Assembly (NCBI GenBank): GCA_019637695.1
Contig: JAHBVG010000065.1
Span: 1 to 39,735, forward strand
Reading direction: 5' to 3'
Source of the DNA: Caldilineaceae bacterium
Lineage (GTDB): Bacteria > Chloroflexota > Anaerolineae > Caldilineales > Caldilineaceae
Length of the DNA: 39,735 nt
How positions within the stretch are numbered: position 1 is the first letter of the stretch; every line of letters begins with the position of its first letter. Shown piece by piece: positions 1 to 7,308 of the stretch. The notes beneath the pieces were generated by a model. That model was not told where the DNA came from and did not search any database. It was given only the letters and a program-made list of their open reading frames with translations. The position numbers and the translations under genes were made by a program.

Positions 1-33
1 TGTGCAAATACCCAATATCCAATACCCGATATC
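1..33. repeat. Heptad short-repeat tract (AATACCC type)
   Basis: Imperfect heptads AATACCC, AATATCC, AATACCC lie directly downstream of the stop codon of the minus-strand gene ending at 35. The tract is cut by the window edge. It belongs to the same repeat style as the tracts near 7.1, 11.8, 13.5, 20.4, 23.3, 25.7, 26.6, 28.4 and 34.6 kb. Confidence 0.6.
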
Positions 34-34
34 T

Positions 35-1612
35 TTATTCTGCCTTGCGCGCAGCAAGGTAGACCACGCGATGCTCGAAGATCAGATCGTCGTTCTGGCG
101 ATGGACGTTGAGTTCGGCAGCGTCGGTTTCGATGCTGGCTTCGAGCATTTCGGTCACGGCATGGCGCGTCTGTTTGTCGGCGATGACTTCATCGAGCCAG
201 TTCTTGAGTCGCCTCTCCTTTTTCACCATTCGCTCGCGTTCAAGGACAAAGCCCACGGCGCCCAGGTGTTCGCGATATTGCTCGACAGTGCGGATCATCG
301 CATGGCTGGGGTTGCGCTTGCCCTCAATCGCATTTTGCGTCGCTCGCTTCACAGCGTCCTCAGAACCGGCGAGTTCCGCCACGAGGAGAATGCCATTGGG
401 CTTGAGTACACGTTGAAACTCAAGCAGTGTCCGATCCAGTTTCACAATATGGTGTAAGAGGAAGCGGCAGATCACCACGTCAAAGCTATTGCCCGGAAAG
501 GGTAGATCATGGGCGGGGCCGAGACGATAGCTTACCCGTCGCAGCATGTCGGCGTCGTCGGTGCTCAACCGCAAATACTCGGCTCGCTCTAACATGGCTG
601 GGCTTACGTCCACGCCCACGACCTCAAGCGCGCCTGTCTTCGCCAGCGCTAACGTCATCACACCCAGACCGCTGCCCACCTCAAGCAGACGTTGACCCTC
701 CCCAATTTCGGCAAAACGGATAAACTCTTTGTCGGGCGCGTTGATGGTATGCGCCCGTTCGTGGAGTTCCTCCAGGGTGATGTTGGCGGCGAGTTGGTTG
801 TAAAGCTGGCGAGCAACTGCCACCTGATCGCGGACATCGCTATCCACAGGTGTCTCCGTGCGGATCTTCGCCGAGTTGAGGATCGGGCGCGGGAGATGTT
901 CGCGACGGTTGAAATAGAGAAGCTGCCAGCGTCGATCCACGAGGATCAGCTCACTAATGCCCGTGTCTTCAACTGTGATTCCAAGTCGTCCGCCGTTTAG
1001 ATGACGTAAAATCACGGCAACGGCATTGGGATTCACAACGACAACAATGTTCTCGCCCCAGCGGCTGCCGAGGATGTGGTTGAAAGCCTCGATCACTTTG
1101 GCGTAATAGACCTGATATTCGGCCAGTTCGGTCTGCTGTTCGGCGGATCCGTTGCCCGTTGGCACTTGCAGCAGCCAATCACGTCGCGGGGACACGGGAA
1201 AGATCGACTCCAGCACAACAGGAATCCCCAAAGATTGGCTAACGCGCTGGGCGGTCAGCCGACAACGCAACTGTGGGCTGCTGATCAGATGATCAACTTG
1301 TTCGTGGGTGCGCAACCATTCAGCCAGCGCATTCGACTGTTCCCATCCGACCGCCGTCAGACCCGTATCCGTCAGCGTGAGATTTCCATAACGCCGTTGT
1401 AAGCTTTCGGCATGGGAGACGAGGAGCAGCCGCGTGGGCCGGTTTGGCAGATTTTCAGGAAGATCCAAGACGGGCGCAGCGCGTGGATTTGCATCATGGG
1501 GAGCAATGATCTGTCCATCAGATTTGGATGTTTGCATGGTTTCAGCTATCGAGTTCCGTGTGCGCAAAAAAAGAAAAGGCGAATGCAGTTGGCGCGCAAC
1601 AGAGCCGATCAT
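35..1612 (-). CDS. Degenerate histidine phosphatase fused to a class I SAM methyltransferase
   Basis: About 525 aa in two parts. Residues ~60-255 follow the histidine phosphatase (phosphoglycerate mutase-like) layout: the strand before the catalytic loop, the LTxxGxxQ helix and the SSPxxR segment are present. The RHGE motif reads SHAE (66-69), so the first catalytic Arg is Ser. The late catalytic His is replaced by Asn (VVNPNA, about 194). Residues ~290-460 are a Methyltransf_11-type domain with SAM motif I EVGSGLG (311-317), an acidic motif II (VGVDVS) and a later FDVVICRF strand. The target molecule cannot be told. ATG 1612 is preceded by AAGGA at 5-nt spacing; TTG 1636 and ATG 1537 are alternatives. 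The gene is monocistronic and divergent from the EF-G-like gene. The methyltransferase is probably active; the phosphatase part is probably a binding module (inference). Confidence 0.8.
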   Translation of the reverse strand: MIGSVARQLHSPFLFLRTRNSIAETMQTSKSDGQIIAPHDANPRAAPVLDLPENLPNRPTRLLLVSHAESLQRRYGNLTLTDTGLTAVGWEQSNALAEWLRTHEQVDHLISSPQLRCRLTAQRVSQSLGIPVVLESIFPVSPRRDWLLQVPTGNGSAEQQTELAEYQVYYAKVIEAFNHILGSRWGENIVVVVNPNAVAVILRHLNGGRLGITVEDTGISELILVDRRWQLLYFNRREHLPRPILNSAKIRTETPVDSDVRDQVAVARQLYNQLAANITLEELHERAHTINAPDKEFIRFAEIGEGQRLLEVGSGLGVMTLALAKTGALEVVGVDVSPAMLERAEYLRLSTDDADMLRRVSYRLGPAHDLPFPGNSFDVVICRFLLHHIVKLDRTLLEFQRVLKPNGILLVAELAGSEDAVKRATQNAIEGKRNPSHAMIRTVEQYREHLGAVGFVLERERMVKKERRLKNWLDEVIADKQTRHAVTEMLEASIETDAAELNVHRQNDDLIFEHRVVYLAARKAE

Positions 1613-1706
1613 ACCAATCCTTGTCTGGTGAAGCAAGCTCTCTTTGTGGCTGTTGAGATAAATTCCTCGGCCAAGAGGACCGGCTTGGGGCTGGTCAGAT
1701 GACTCG

Positions 1707-1735
1707 TTGACATTCTACCCCTTTTTCAGTAAAAT
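1707..1735 (+). promoter_or_regulatory. Sigma-70-type promoter of the EF-G-like gene
   Basis: TTGACA (1707-1712), a 17-bp spacer and TAAAAT (1730-1735), which is near consensus. The predicted transcript start is about 1742, giving a leader of roughly 195 nt. Apart from this promoter and the leader hairpin at 1862, nothing else was recognised in the 325-bp divergent gap 1613-1937. Confidence 0.7.
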
Positions 1736-1861
1736 CCACACCAGTCTAGTAGAACCTCTATGCAGATTCCCCCGAGTCTGGCATATCGCAGAACATCACA
1801 GTTTGAAAAGTAACGTACAGTGGCTGAGAAATTGATTTTGCTGTAATGACCAAGCGAACCT

Positions 1862-1885
1862 CTGGGCGATCCATAGATCGCCCAG
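1862..1885 (+). promoter_or_regulatory. Leader hairpin upstream of the EF-G-like gene
   Basis: A perfect 10-bp stem CTGGGCGATC / GATCGCCCAG with a CATA loop, followed by a T-rich stretch (TCTTTGAGTTTT). It lies in the leader, 52 nt before the start codon. It could be an attenuator or a stability element. The T-run is interrupted, so terminator strength is uncertain. Confidence 0.5.
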
Positions 1886-1937
1886 TCTTTGAGTTTTGTC
1901 TATCATATCATGCACCTAGTGTGTACAAGGAGGTTTT

Positions 1938-4007
1938 ATGGCTAAGTTTCGTGCTGCACAAATCCGCAACGTAGCGGTACTTGGGCACGGCGGATCTGGC
2001 AAAACATCTCTGGTCGAGGCTTTACTCCACAACACGGGCGCAACGACGCGTGTGGGCCGGGTGGAAGATGGTACGACAGTCTCGGACTGGGATGCAGAAG
2101 AGCAGCGGCGGGGGATATCGATCAATCTTTCCGTCGTGCCCGTAGTTTTCAACAACATCAAGCTTAACCTGATCGATACCCCAGGATATATTGATTTTGC
2201 AGGTGAGGTCATCAGTGCGCTTGAAGTCGCCGAAGCCGGGCTCGTTTTGGTGGATTCGGTGGCCGGGGTAGAGGTGGGCACTGAACTGGCCTGGGAACGT
2301 CTGGATCAAATTCAGAAGCCGCGTCTTGTCTTTATTAACAAAATGGATCGTGAGAACGCCAACTATAAACGCGTCCTCGAAGATCTGCGCAACACTTTCT
2401 CCGGTAGAATTGTCCCCTTCCAACTTCCCATTGGCTCAGCCGATAGCTTCAAGGGCGTGGTGAACCTCGTCGATATGAAGGCGTACATGGGCAAAAGCGG
2501 CGAAGTCGCCGACATCCCCGCCGACATGCTCGATGAAGTCGAAACCGCACGCCAGGAATTGGTCGACTCTGCCGCCGAGACCGACGATGATTTGATCCTC
2601 AAATATTTGGAGGGTGAACCCTTAACTGAGGATGAGGTTCGGCATGGGCTGCATGAAAGTGTGCGCCAGGGCAAAATTACCCCCGTATTCTTTGGGACGG
2701 CGACAGGCAATCTCGGTCTTTATAGTCTAATCCGTTCGATGACCAGCTATGTCCCTGCGCCCAGTGAGGTGACGATTGCCGCAACTCACAACAACGAAGA
2801 GACCGAGCTGGCGGCCAGCGAGGATGCACCCCCCTGCGCCTATGTCTTCAAGACAATTGTGGATAGGTACGTGGGACGCATGAATTACATGCGTATCTTC
2901 TCAGGCATTGTTAAGAAAGATGCACAGTTGGTCAATGCTCGCACTGGCAAGAGTGAGCGCATCCAAAACTTTTCCTCGGTCTGCGGCAAGGAATTGACCC
3001 CTGTTGATGAACTGGCGCCGGGCGATATTGGCGTCGTCACCAAGTTGGATGATGTGCTGACCACCGATACACTTACCCAGGCTGGATCTGGACTCGTGGT
3101 CACCGCGCCAGAGTATCCACGGCCACTTTACACTGTCGCAGTGGCGCCATCCACCCAGGCTGACAGCGCCAAGATGAGTCAGGCCCTGAATGCGTTGACC
3201 GAAGAAGATCCAACCTTGAAGGTCCAATATATCAGCACGACCAAGCAGAATGTGCTACAAGGGTTGGGCGAAGCCCATATTGATGTGGCGATCCATAATT
3301 TGGAGGCGAAGTTTGGCGTCCACGTACAAACTGCGATCCCCAAGGTTCCTTACCAAGAGACAATTACCGGCCAGGGAGCGGCGCATTACCGCCACAAGAA
3401 ACAGACCGGCGGCGCTGGTCAATTTGCCGATGTCCATCTGCGTGTGGAACCGCTGGAGCGCGGCAGCGGCTTTACCTATGCCAGCGAAGTCTTTGGCGGC
3501 GCTATCCCCACTGTTTTCATCCCCTCGATTGAAAAAGGCATCCGTCAGGTACTCGATCAGGGTGTGATCGCTGGTTTCCCAATAGTAGATGTCAAGGCAG
3601 TCGTCACCGATGGCAAGTACCATCCCGTGGACTCGAAGGATATTGCCTTCCAAACGGCTGGCCGCGAAGTCTTCAAGCTGGCGATGCAAGAAGCGGGGCC
3701 ATCGCTGCTCGAACCTATCTACAATATTCAGGTCACTGTGCCGGAAGAGTATATGGGCGACGTGATGGGGGATCTGAATACCCGGCGCGGACGTGTACAG
3801 GGTATGGAGCAGCGCAATAATCGCACTGTGGTGCGCGCTCAGGTTCCTCTGGCCGAGATTTTGCGCTATGGCACCGATCTGCGCTCGATGACGCAGGGGC
3901 GAGGCATCTATACCATTGAGTTTGATCACTACGAACCCATGCCCAGCCATTTGGCCGCTCAGGTTGCCGAACAGAATCGTCACGAAATGGAGACAGAGGC
4001 TGCCTGA
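1938..4007 (+). CDS. EF-G-like translational GTPase (FusA2-type paralogue)
   Basis: 689 aa with the five-domain EF-G layout. The P-loop reads GHGGSGKT (16-23) rather than the GHIDAGKT of canonical EF-G. Switch I contains TTVSDWDAEEQRRGISI (46-62). DTPGY (80-84) and NKMD (134-137) are intact, so GTP binding should be functional. The GHGGSGKT form is typical of the EF-G2/EF-G-like subfamily found beside canonical fusA in several phyla, whose cellular role is not firmly settled. No rpsL, rpsG or tuf neighbours are present, which also argues against this being the str-operon fusA. AAGGAGG at 1927-1933, 4 nt before the ATG, is a strong ribosome site. The gene is transcribed alone from the promoter at 1707 and ends facing the Hpt genes across a long hairpin repeat. 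Confidence 0.9.
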   Translation: MAKFRAAQIRNVAVLGHGGSGKTSLVEALLHNTGATTRVGRVEDGTTVSDWDAEEQRRGISINLSVVPVVFNNIKLNLIDTPGYIDFAGEVISALEVAEAGLVLVDSVAGVEVGTELAWERLDQIQKPRLVFINKMDRENANYKRVLEDLRNTFSGRIVPFQLPIGSADSFKGVVNLVDMKAYMGKSGEVADIPADMLDEVETARQELVDSAAETDDDLILKYLEGEPLTEDEVRHGLHESVRQGKITPVFFGTATGNLGLYSLIRSMTSYVPAPSEVTIAATHNNEETELAASEDAPPCAYVFKTIVDRYVGRMNYMRIFSGIVKKDAQLVNARTGKSERIQNFSSVCGKELTPVDELAPGDIGVVTKLDDVLTTDTLTQAGSGLVVTAPEYPRPLYTVAVAPSTQADSAKMSQALNALTEEDPTLKVQYISTTKQNVLQGLGEAHIDVAIHNLEAKFGVHVQTAIPKVPYQETITGQGAAHYRHKKQTGGAGQFADVHLRVEPLERGSGFTYASEVFGGAIPTVFIPSIEKGIRQVLDQGVIAGFPIVDVKAVVTDGKYHPVDSKDIAFQTAGREVFKLAMQEAGPSLLEPIYNIQVTVPEEYMGDVMGDLNTRRGRVQGMEQRNNRTVVRAQVPLAEILRYGTDLRSMTQGRGIYTIEFDHYEPMPSHLAAQVAEQNRHEMETEAA

Positions 4008-4046
4008 CGCTTGTTGACAGTTCCTCGTGCGCTCTAGACAGATCGT

Positions 4047-4123
4047 GTAGGGGCACGGTTGGGGATGGAAGTAAATGTCGCTTTGATGGCGAGCTTTCTT
4101 CCCGCCCCCAACCGTGCCCCTAC
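4047..4123. repeat. GTAGGGG-ended hairpin repeat, copy A
   Basis: An 18-bp perfect inverted repeat (4047-4064 with 4106-4123) with ends GTAGGGG and CCCCTAC. An inner 5-bp stem GGAAG/CTTCC follows, and the loop contains TGGCGAGCTTTCTTCCCG. Copy B at 24617 shares much of the loop but has a different, still self-complementary, stem. The repeat sits between two convergent genes. Its right end supplies the TAG stop codon of the Hpt gene at 4120. It may also act as a terminator or barrier between the convergent transcripts. Confidence 0.75.
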
Positions 4124-4566
4124 TTTGCTGTCTCAACACCCTCGAATTCTGCAGCCAGCAAACGGGTCATCTGTTGGCTCTGCTCCACAATGCGTTTGAT
4201 GAGATCGGGCGCGCTGACAAGGTCACCAGTGAGCGCTGCTTCTTCCAGGCGTTGACAGTTGTCTGCAAGCAGATTTGCGCCAAATACTCGGCTGCTGGAT
4301 TTGAGCGAATGCGCCGCACGCCTGAGCAACATGTAATCCTTTGAATTCCAGGCGGAAGTAATCTGTTCAATTAAATCTTCCTTGCTCTGGAGATAGATCT
4401 GTACAAGATCAACGATGATATCGGGATTGTCCCCACAGATATCACTGGCGAAGCTATTTAATAGCTCACGGTCGAGGCTCAAAGACCCATCAATCCCCAC
4501 AGAAGTACTCTTTTTAACGAGATAGGACATGGTGCTATTCTCACACAGAATAGGGTTTCTGATCAT
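4120..4566 (-). CDS. Stand-alone Hpt-domain phosphotransfer protein (second of pair)
   Basis: 148 aa, nearly all one Hpt four-helix bundle. The phospho-acceptor motif is AAHSLKSSSRVFGA with His86, the usual H-x-L-K-(G/S)-S-S signature. No kinase, receiver or membrane segment is attached. It starts 7 nt after the stop of the first Hpt gene, so the two are co-transcribed. ATG 4530 is a possible alternative start, since neither start has a strong SD. Hpt proteins pass phosphate from hybrid kinases to response regulators; the partners are not in this window. The TAG stop lies inside the hairpin repeat at 4047-4123, so insertion of that repeat may have set the C-terminus. Confidence 0.85.
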   Translation of the reverse strand: MIRNPILCENSTMSYLVKKSTSVGIDGSLSLDRELLNSFASDICGDNPDIIVDLVQIYLQSKEDLIEQITSAWNSKDYMLLRRAAHSLKSSSRVFGANLLADNCQRLEEAALTGDLVSAPDLIKRIVEQSQQMTRLLAAEFEGVETAK

Positions 4567-4573
4567 CTATTGA

Positions 4574-4957
4574 TCAGGCCCCGAGCAATCGTTGGCGCTC
4601 TACCGACAATGCATGATCTACTTCTAGAGATTTCTGGCGAACCTCGCCTAACAGCAGAGAGATCTCCGGTAATTTGCCGTTATGGGCGAGATCTTCGATG
4701 TTTGCGAAGAACAATGCCAGCACTTCTGCGCCAAAGGTTGCTGAACTAGACTTTAGCGCGTGGGCGTTGATCTCCACTAAACTGACATTTCCTTCATCCA
4801 CTGCATTGCACATTTTCTGAAAAGTCTGACCACTATCAACGAGATAGGTATCGAGTAGATCGATCATAATCTCTGGAATGCCCACGGCTACTGCGTCCTC
4901 CAACTCCTTGAGAATAGAGAAATTGATAGGATGTTGTAGACCGTCAGTATTGATCAT
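4574..4957 (-). CDS. Stand-alone Hpt-domain phosphotransfer protein (first of pair)
   Basis: 127 aa, a single Hpt domain with motif NAHALKSSSATFGA, phospho-acceptor His66. Its resemblance to the following gene (same length of bundle, same SSxxFGA tail after the His) suggests an old tandem duplication. The ATG is preceded by AAGGGGG at 7-nt spacing. It is divergent from the glycosyltransferase gene. No sensor kinase is adjacent, so it probably serves a phosphorelay encoded elsewhere. Confidence 0.85.
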   Translation of the reverse strand: MINTDGLQHPINFSILKELEDAVAVGIPEIMIDLLDTYLVDSGQTFQKMCNAVDEGNVSLVEINAHALKSSSATFGAEVLALFFANIEDLAHNGKLPEISLLLGEVRQKSLEVDHALSVERQRLLGA

Positions 4958-5118
4958 ACGAGATCCCCCTTTCTACCGACGAGGAGATAATCGACTGTAG
5001 ATATTGTCGGAATAGGCGGCAACGCAGAAGCAATTATCTCACATTCTAACATAGGAATAGCCATTCGGATTTACATGGTTTATACCATCTATTTGAATGA
5101 CGGAGCGGACGCCTGAAT
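4958..5118. other. Divergent intergenic region between Hpt pair and glycosyltransferase
   Basis: AT-richer than the flanking genes. It contains the SD of the Hpt pair (AAGGGGG, minus strand, around 4965). A TAGAAT-like -10 hexamer on the minus strand near 5045 has no convincing -35. No open reading frame or RNA gene was recognised. Confidence 0.4.
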
Positions 5119-5147
5119 TTGGATCACCCTCTCGGATCAGCTATACT
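5119..5147 (+). promoter_or_regulatory. Promoter of the glycosyltransferase gene
   Basis: TTGGAT (5119-5124), a 17-bp spacer and TATACT (5142-5147). The predicted start of transcription near 5154 leaves a leader of about 115 nt before the GTG start at 5269. Confidence 0.55.
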
Positions 5148-5268
5148 GGCAAGGATGTATTCATAGCAGTTTGCGATTCTCAGCGCCCAGGCAGCATGAT
5201 CATTTTGCTTTAGCCAAGGTCGTAGATCCTTGAAGTAACCGCTTTTCGCTCAGTCGGGAGTACACTTT

Positions 5269-6861
5269 GTGCCGCTCTCTTTAGATGCATTAGCCCTATT
5301 CACCACTCTCTTCCAACTTCTTTACGGCATTGGCGCGCTGGGGCTTGCCCTTTACGGGGGGCAGGCGCTCTGGTTGACCTGGCAATTCTGGCGCCGTACA
5401 GACCAGCAATCTGTGAATACTCTAGATCTGGCTGGTGTGGAACGATGGCCGTATGTCACCATTCAATTGCCAGTCTACAATGAACAGCATGTGATCGAGC
5501 GGCTGATCGACGCCTGTACACAGATCCAATACCCCGCGCATCGTCTACAAATCCAGGTTTTGGACGACTCAACTGATCAGACGACGACGATTGCCCGCCA
5601 GCGCTCGCTCTACTGGCGGCAGCGTGGCCTTGACGTACAGGTGCTGCACCGCACAGCGCGCACAGGGTATAAAGCCGGCGCATTAGGGGATGCTCTCCCT
5701 CAAGCCAGCGGTGACTTTATCGCCATCTTTGACGCCGACTTCGTGCCGCCGGTCGATTTTCTACGGCGGACGATCCCTCCCTTCCTCGACCCAAATCATC
5801 GCGATGTGGGATTCGTCCAGGCGCGCTGGGGACATATCAACGCCGACTATTCGCCGCTGACACGCTGCCAGGCGCTTGCGTTGGATGGTCACTTTGTGGT
5901 GGAACAGCCAGCGCGGCAGGCAGCCGGCTATCCTTTTGGCTTTAATGGATCGGCAGGGGTCTGGCGCCGCGCCTGCATCGAGGATCGGCTGGTGGGCGGC
6001 TGGCAGGATGATACCCTCTGCGAGGATCTGGATTTGAGCTATCGCGCTCAACTTGCCGGGTGGCAGCCTCTCTACCTGCCCGATTTGGAAGTACCCGCCG
6101 AAGTTCCTCCCCAGTTGTTGGCCTTCAAGCGTCAGCAATTCCGCTGGGCCAAGGGTAGCGTGCAAACACTCAAAAAGCTGATCGGCACTGTCTGGCAGAG
6201 TGGATGGTCATGGCCGGCGCGGCTCTCGGCTACCTTCCACCTGGGCAACTATCTGATCCACCCGCTCTTGCTCTTGCTCTTGCTCGTGATGCTGCCCCTG
6301 CTGCTGTTCAGCGTTCACTCTTTTTGGCCGTTGACCTATTTGAGCCTTGTCTCGTTGGGGCCGCCGCTGCTCTATGCCGTCGCCCAACGCCGCCTTTATG
6401 GACGAGGCTGGCTGCGCCGCTGGTCCTATTTGCCGATGCTGACGCTGTTGGGGATGGGTCTCTGCCTTAGCAACAGTGTCGCCGTCTGGCAGGCGTTGCG
6501 CCGGCAGGAAACGCCCTTCCTGCGCACGCCCAAATTCCAGATCAAAAACACCGGGGATCGGTGGCAGCGTAGCGCCTATGCCCTGACGCTGGAGCCGATG
6601 ATGGTGGGCGAGTTGCTGCTCTGCCTCTATGCCTGCACTGCAATTGCAGTCGCCATCTACCAACAGAACTGGTGGGCGATTCCCTTTATGAGCATCTATG
6701 CGGCCGGCTTCGCGTTGATGGTGGGCGCGGGGATCTGGCAGGCGTTTGCTGCCCGGCGCGCCGGCAACGGGCAAATGGGGCGCGAAGGGCAAGCGGAAGC
6801 GCAAGGTGAGCAGATACCAGGGCTTACAGCCGTCGATTTGGTAAAAAGCCAGAGGCATTAG
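5269..6861 (+). CDS. Membrane family 2 glycosyltransferase, cellulose synthase-like
   Basis: 530 aa. An N-terminal membrane segment (~10-40) is followed by a GT-A domain with all processive GT2 motifs: DDS (99-101), DAD (155-157), EDLDL (252-256, the ED acid/base pair) and QQFRW (289-293, the QxxRW acceptor site). Three or more hydrophobic segments follow at ~315-480. This matches bacterial beta-glycan synthases that polymerise a sugar nucleotide in the cytoplasm and export the chain. The sugar (glucose or mannose) cannot be told from sequence. No PilZ domain or BcsB/C/Z partners are seen, so a cellulose call would be too specific. The start is GTG 5269 with GGGAG 8 nt upstream. The 70-aa gene follows 70 nt later and may be co-transcribed. 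Confidence 0.9.
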   Translation: MPLSLDALALFTTLFQLLYGIGALGLALYGGQALWLTWQFWRRTDQQSVNTLDLAGVERWPYVTIQLPVYNEQHVIERLIDACTQIQYPAHRLQIQVLDDSTDQTTTIARQRSLYWRQRGLDVQVLHRTARTGYKAGALGDALPQASGDFIAIFDADFVPPVDFLRRTIPPFLDPNHRDVGFVQARWGHINADYSPLTRCQALALDGHFVVEQPARQAAGYPFGFNGSAGVWRRACIEDRLVGGWQDDTLCEDLDLSYRAQLAGWQPLYLPDLEVPAEVPPQLLAFKRQQFRWAKGSVQTLKKLIGTVWQSGWSWPARLSATFHLGNYLIHPLLLLLLLVMLPLLLFSVHSFWPLTYLSLVSLGPPLLYAVAQRRLYGRGWLRRWSYLPMLTLLGMGLCLSNSVAVWQALRRQETPFLRTPKFQIKNTGDRWQRSAYALTLEPMMVGELLLCLYACTAIAVAIYQQNWWAIPFMSIYAAGFALMVGAGIWQAFAARRAGNGQMGREGQAEAQGEQIPGLTAVDLVKSQRH

Positions 6862-6931
6862 TACAATATTGACACAATTTACCCTGGCCGATCTATCTCT
6901 TCATATCTTGGAAATCGAGAGGAGTTCTCTC

Positions 6932-7144
6932 ATGGCTCGCTCCCCACATGATGGGTTAACCTGGCTCGAAAATATGGACGACGTGATCACACTGGTCAAC
7001 AAGTCCAGGAGCAACTATATTTTGGATCTACCCACTGGTATGTATCGACTTGACGCCGGGCGGCGTATGCGCACATTGCGCTCGATCCTCAAGAACAACC
7101 AGGTGCAGCAGTTGGTGGATGCACGGCAACTCGTCATCGAATAG
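6932..7144 (+). CDS. Small protein of unknown function (70 aa)
   Basis: 70 aa, soluble, mixed charge, no signal peptide, Cys pair or membrane segment. The N-terminal half is acidic (WLENMDDVITLV); the C-terminal half is basic and ends in a helical stretch (SILKNNQVQQLVDARQ). AGGAG 7 nt before ATG 6932 is a strong SD and fixes the start; an in-frame TTG at 6869 belongs to a TTGACA string and is not preferred. It lies between the glycosyltransferase and polA, and its TAG stop runs straight into a heptad repeat tract. No family was recognised. Confidence 0.65.
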   Translation: MARSPHDGLTWLENMDDVITLVNKSRSNYILDLPTGMYRLDAGRRMRTLRSILKNNQVQQLVDARQLVIE

Positions 7145-7207
7145 AGATTGAGGGATAAGAGATAAAGCGATTGAAGCAATTACCCAATCCCTGAATCGCC
7201 CAATCTC
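7144..7207. repeat. Heptad short-repeat tract with hairpin symmetry
   Basis: Starts at the stop codon of the 70-aa gene. The left half is built of GAGATTG/GGGATAA/GCGATTG-like words; the right half holds their complements (CAATCCC, AATCGCCCAATCTC). The outermost GAGATTG...CAATCTC pair is perfect. Confidence 0.6.
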
Positions 7208-7308
7208 AAATTCGGATCCAATTTCTCTCCAATCGCACAATTTCACGAGCTGTACTCTGGGCGGTCGATTCTGACGGCCATTTCTGTTTCTAGGGAAAGT
7301 ATCGTCTG

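Noticed and set aside
35..1612. DNA methyltransferase of a restriction-modification system
   Set aside because: The methyltransferase domain is of the small-molecule Methyltransf_11 type; no DPPY/NPPY or target-recognition motif and no restriction gene adjacent.
1613..1636. TTG start at 1636 for the phosphatase-methyltransferase gene
   Set aside because: ATG 1612 has AAGGA at good spacing, while TTG 1636 has none.
1938..4007. Canonical elongation factor G (str operon fusA)
   Set aside because: P-loop GHGGSGKT instead of GHIDAGKT, altered switch I and no rpsL/rpsG/tuf neighbours fit the EF-G-like paralogue better.
3255..4139. 294-codon minus-strand frame over the end of the EF-G-like gene
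   Set aside because: Antisense to conserved EF-G domains IV-V and runs through the hairpin repeat; no recognisable domain.
5269..6861. Specific call as cellulose synthase BcsA
   Set aside because: No PilZ domain and no bcsB/bcsC/bcsZ neighbours; the motifs fit several beta-glycan synthases.
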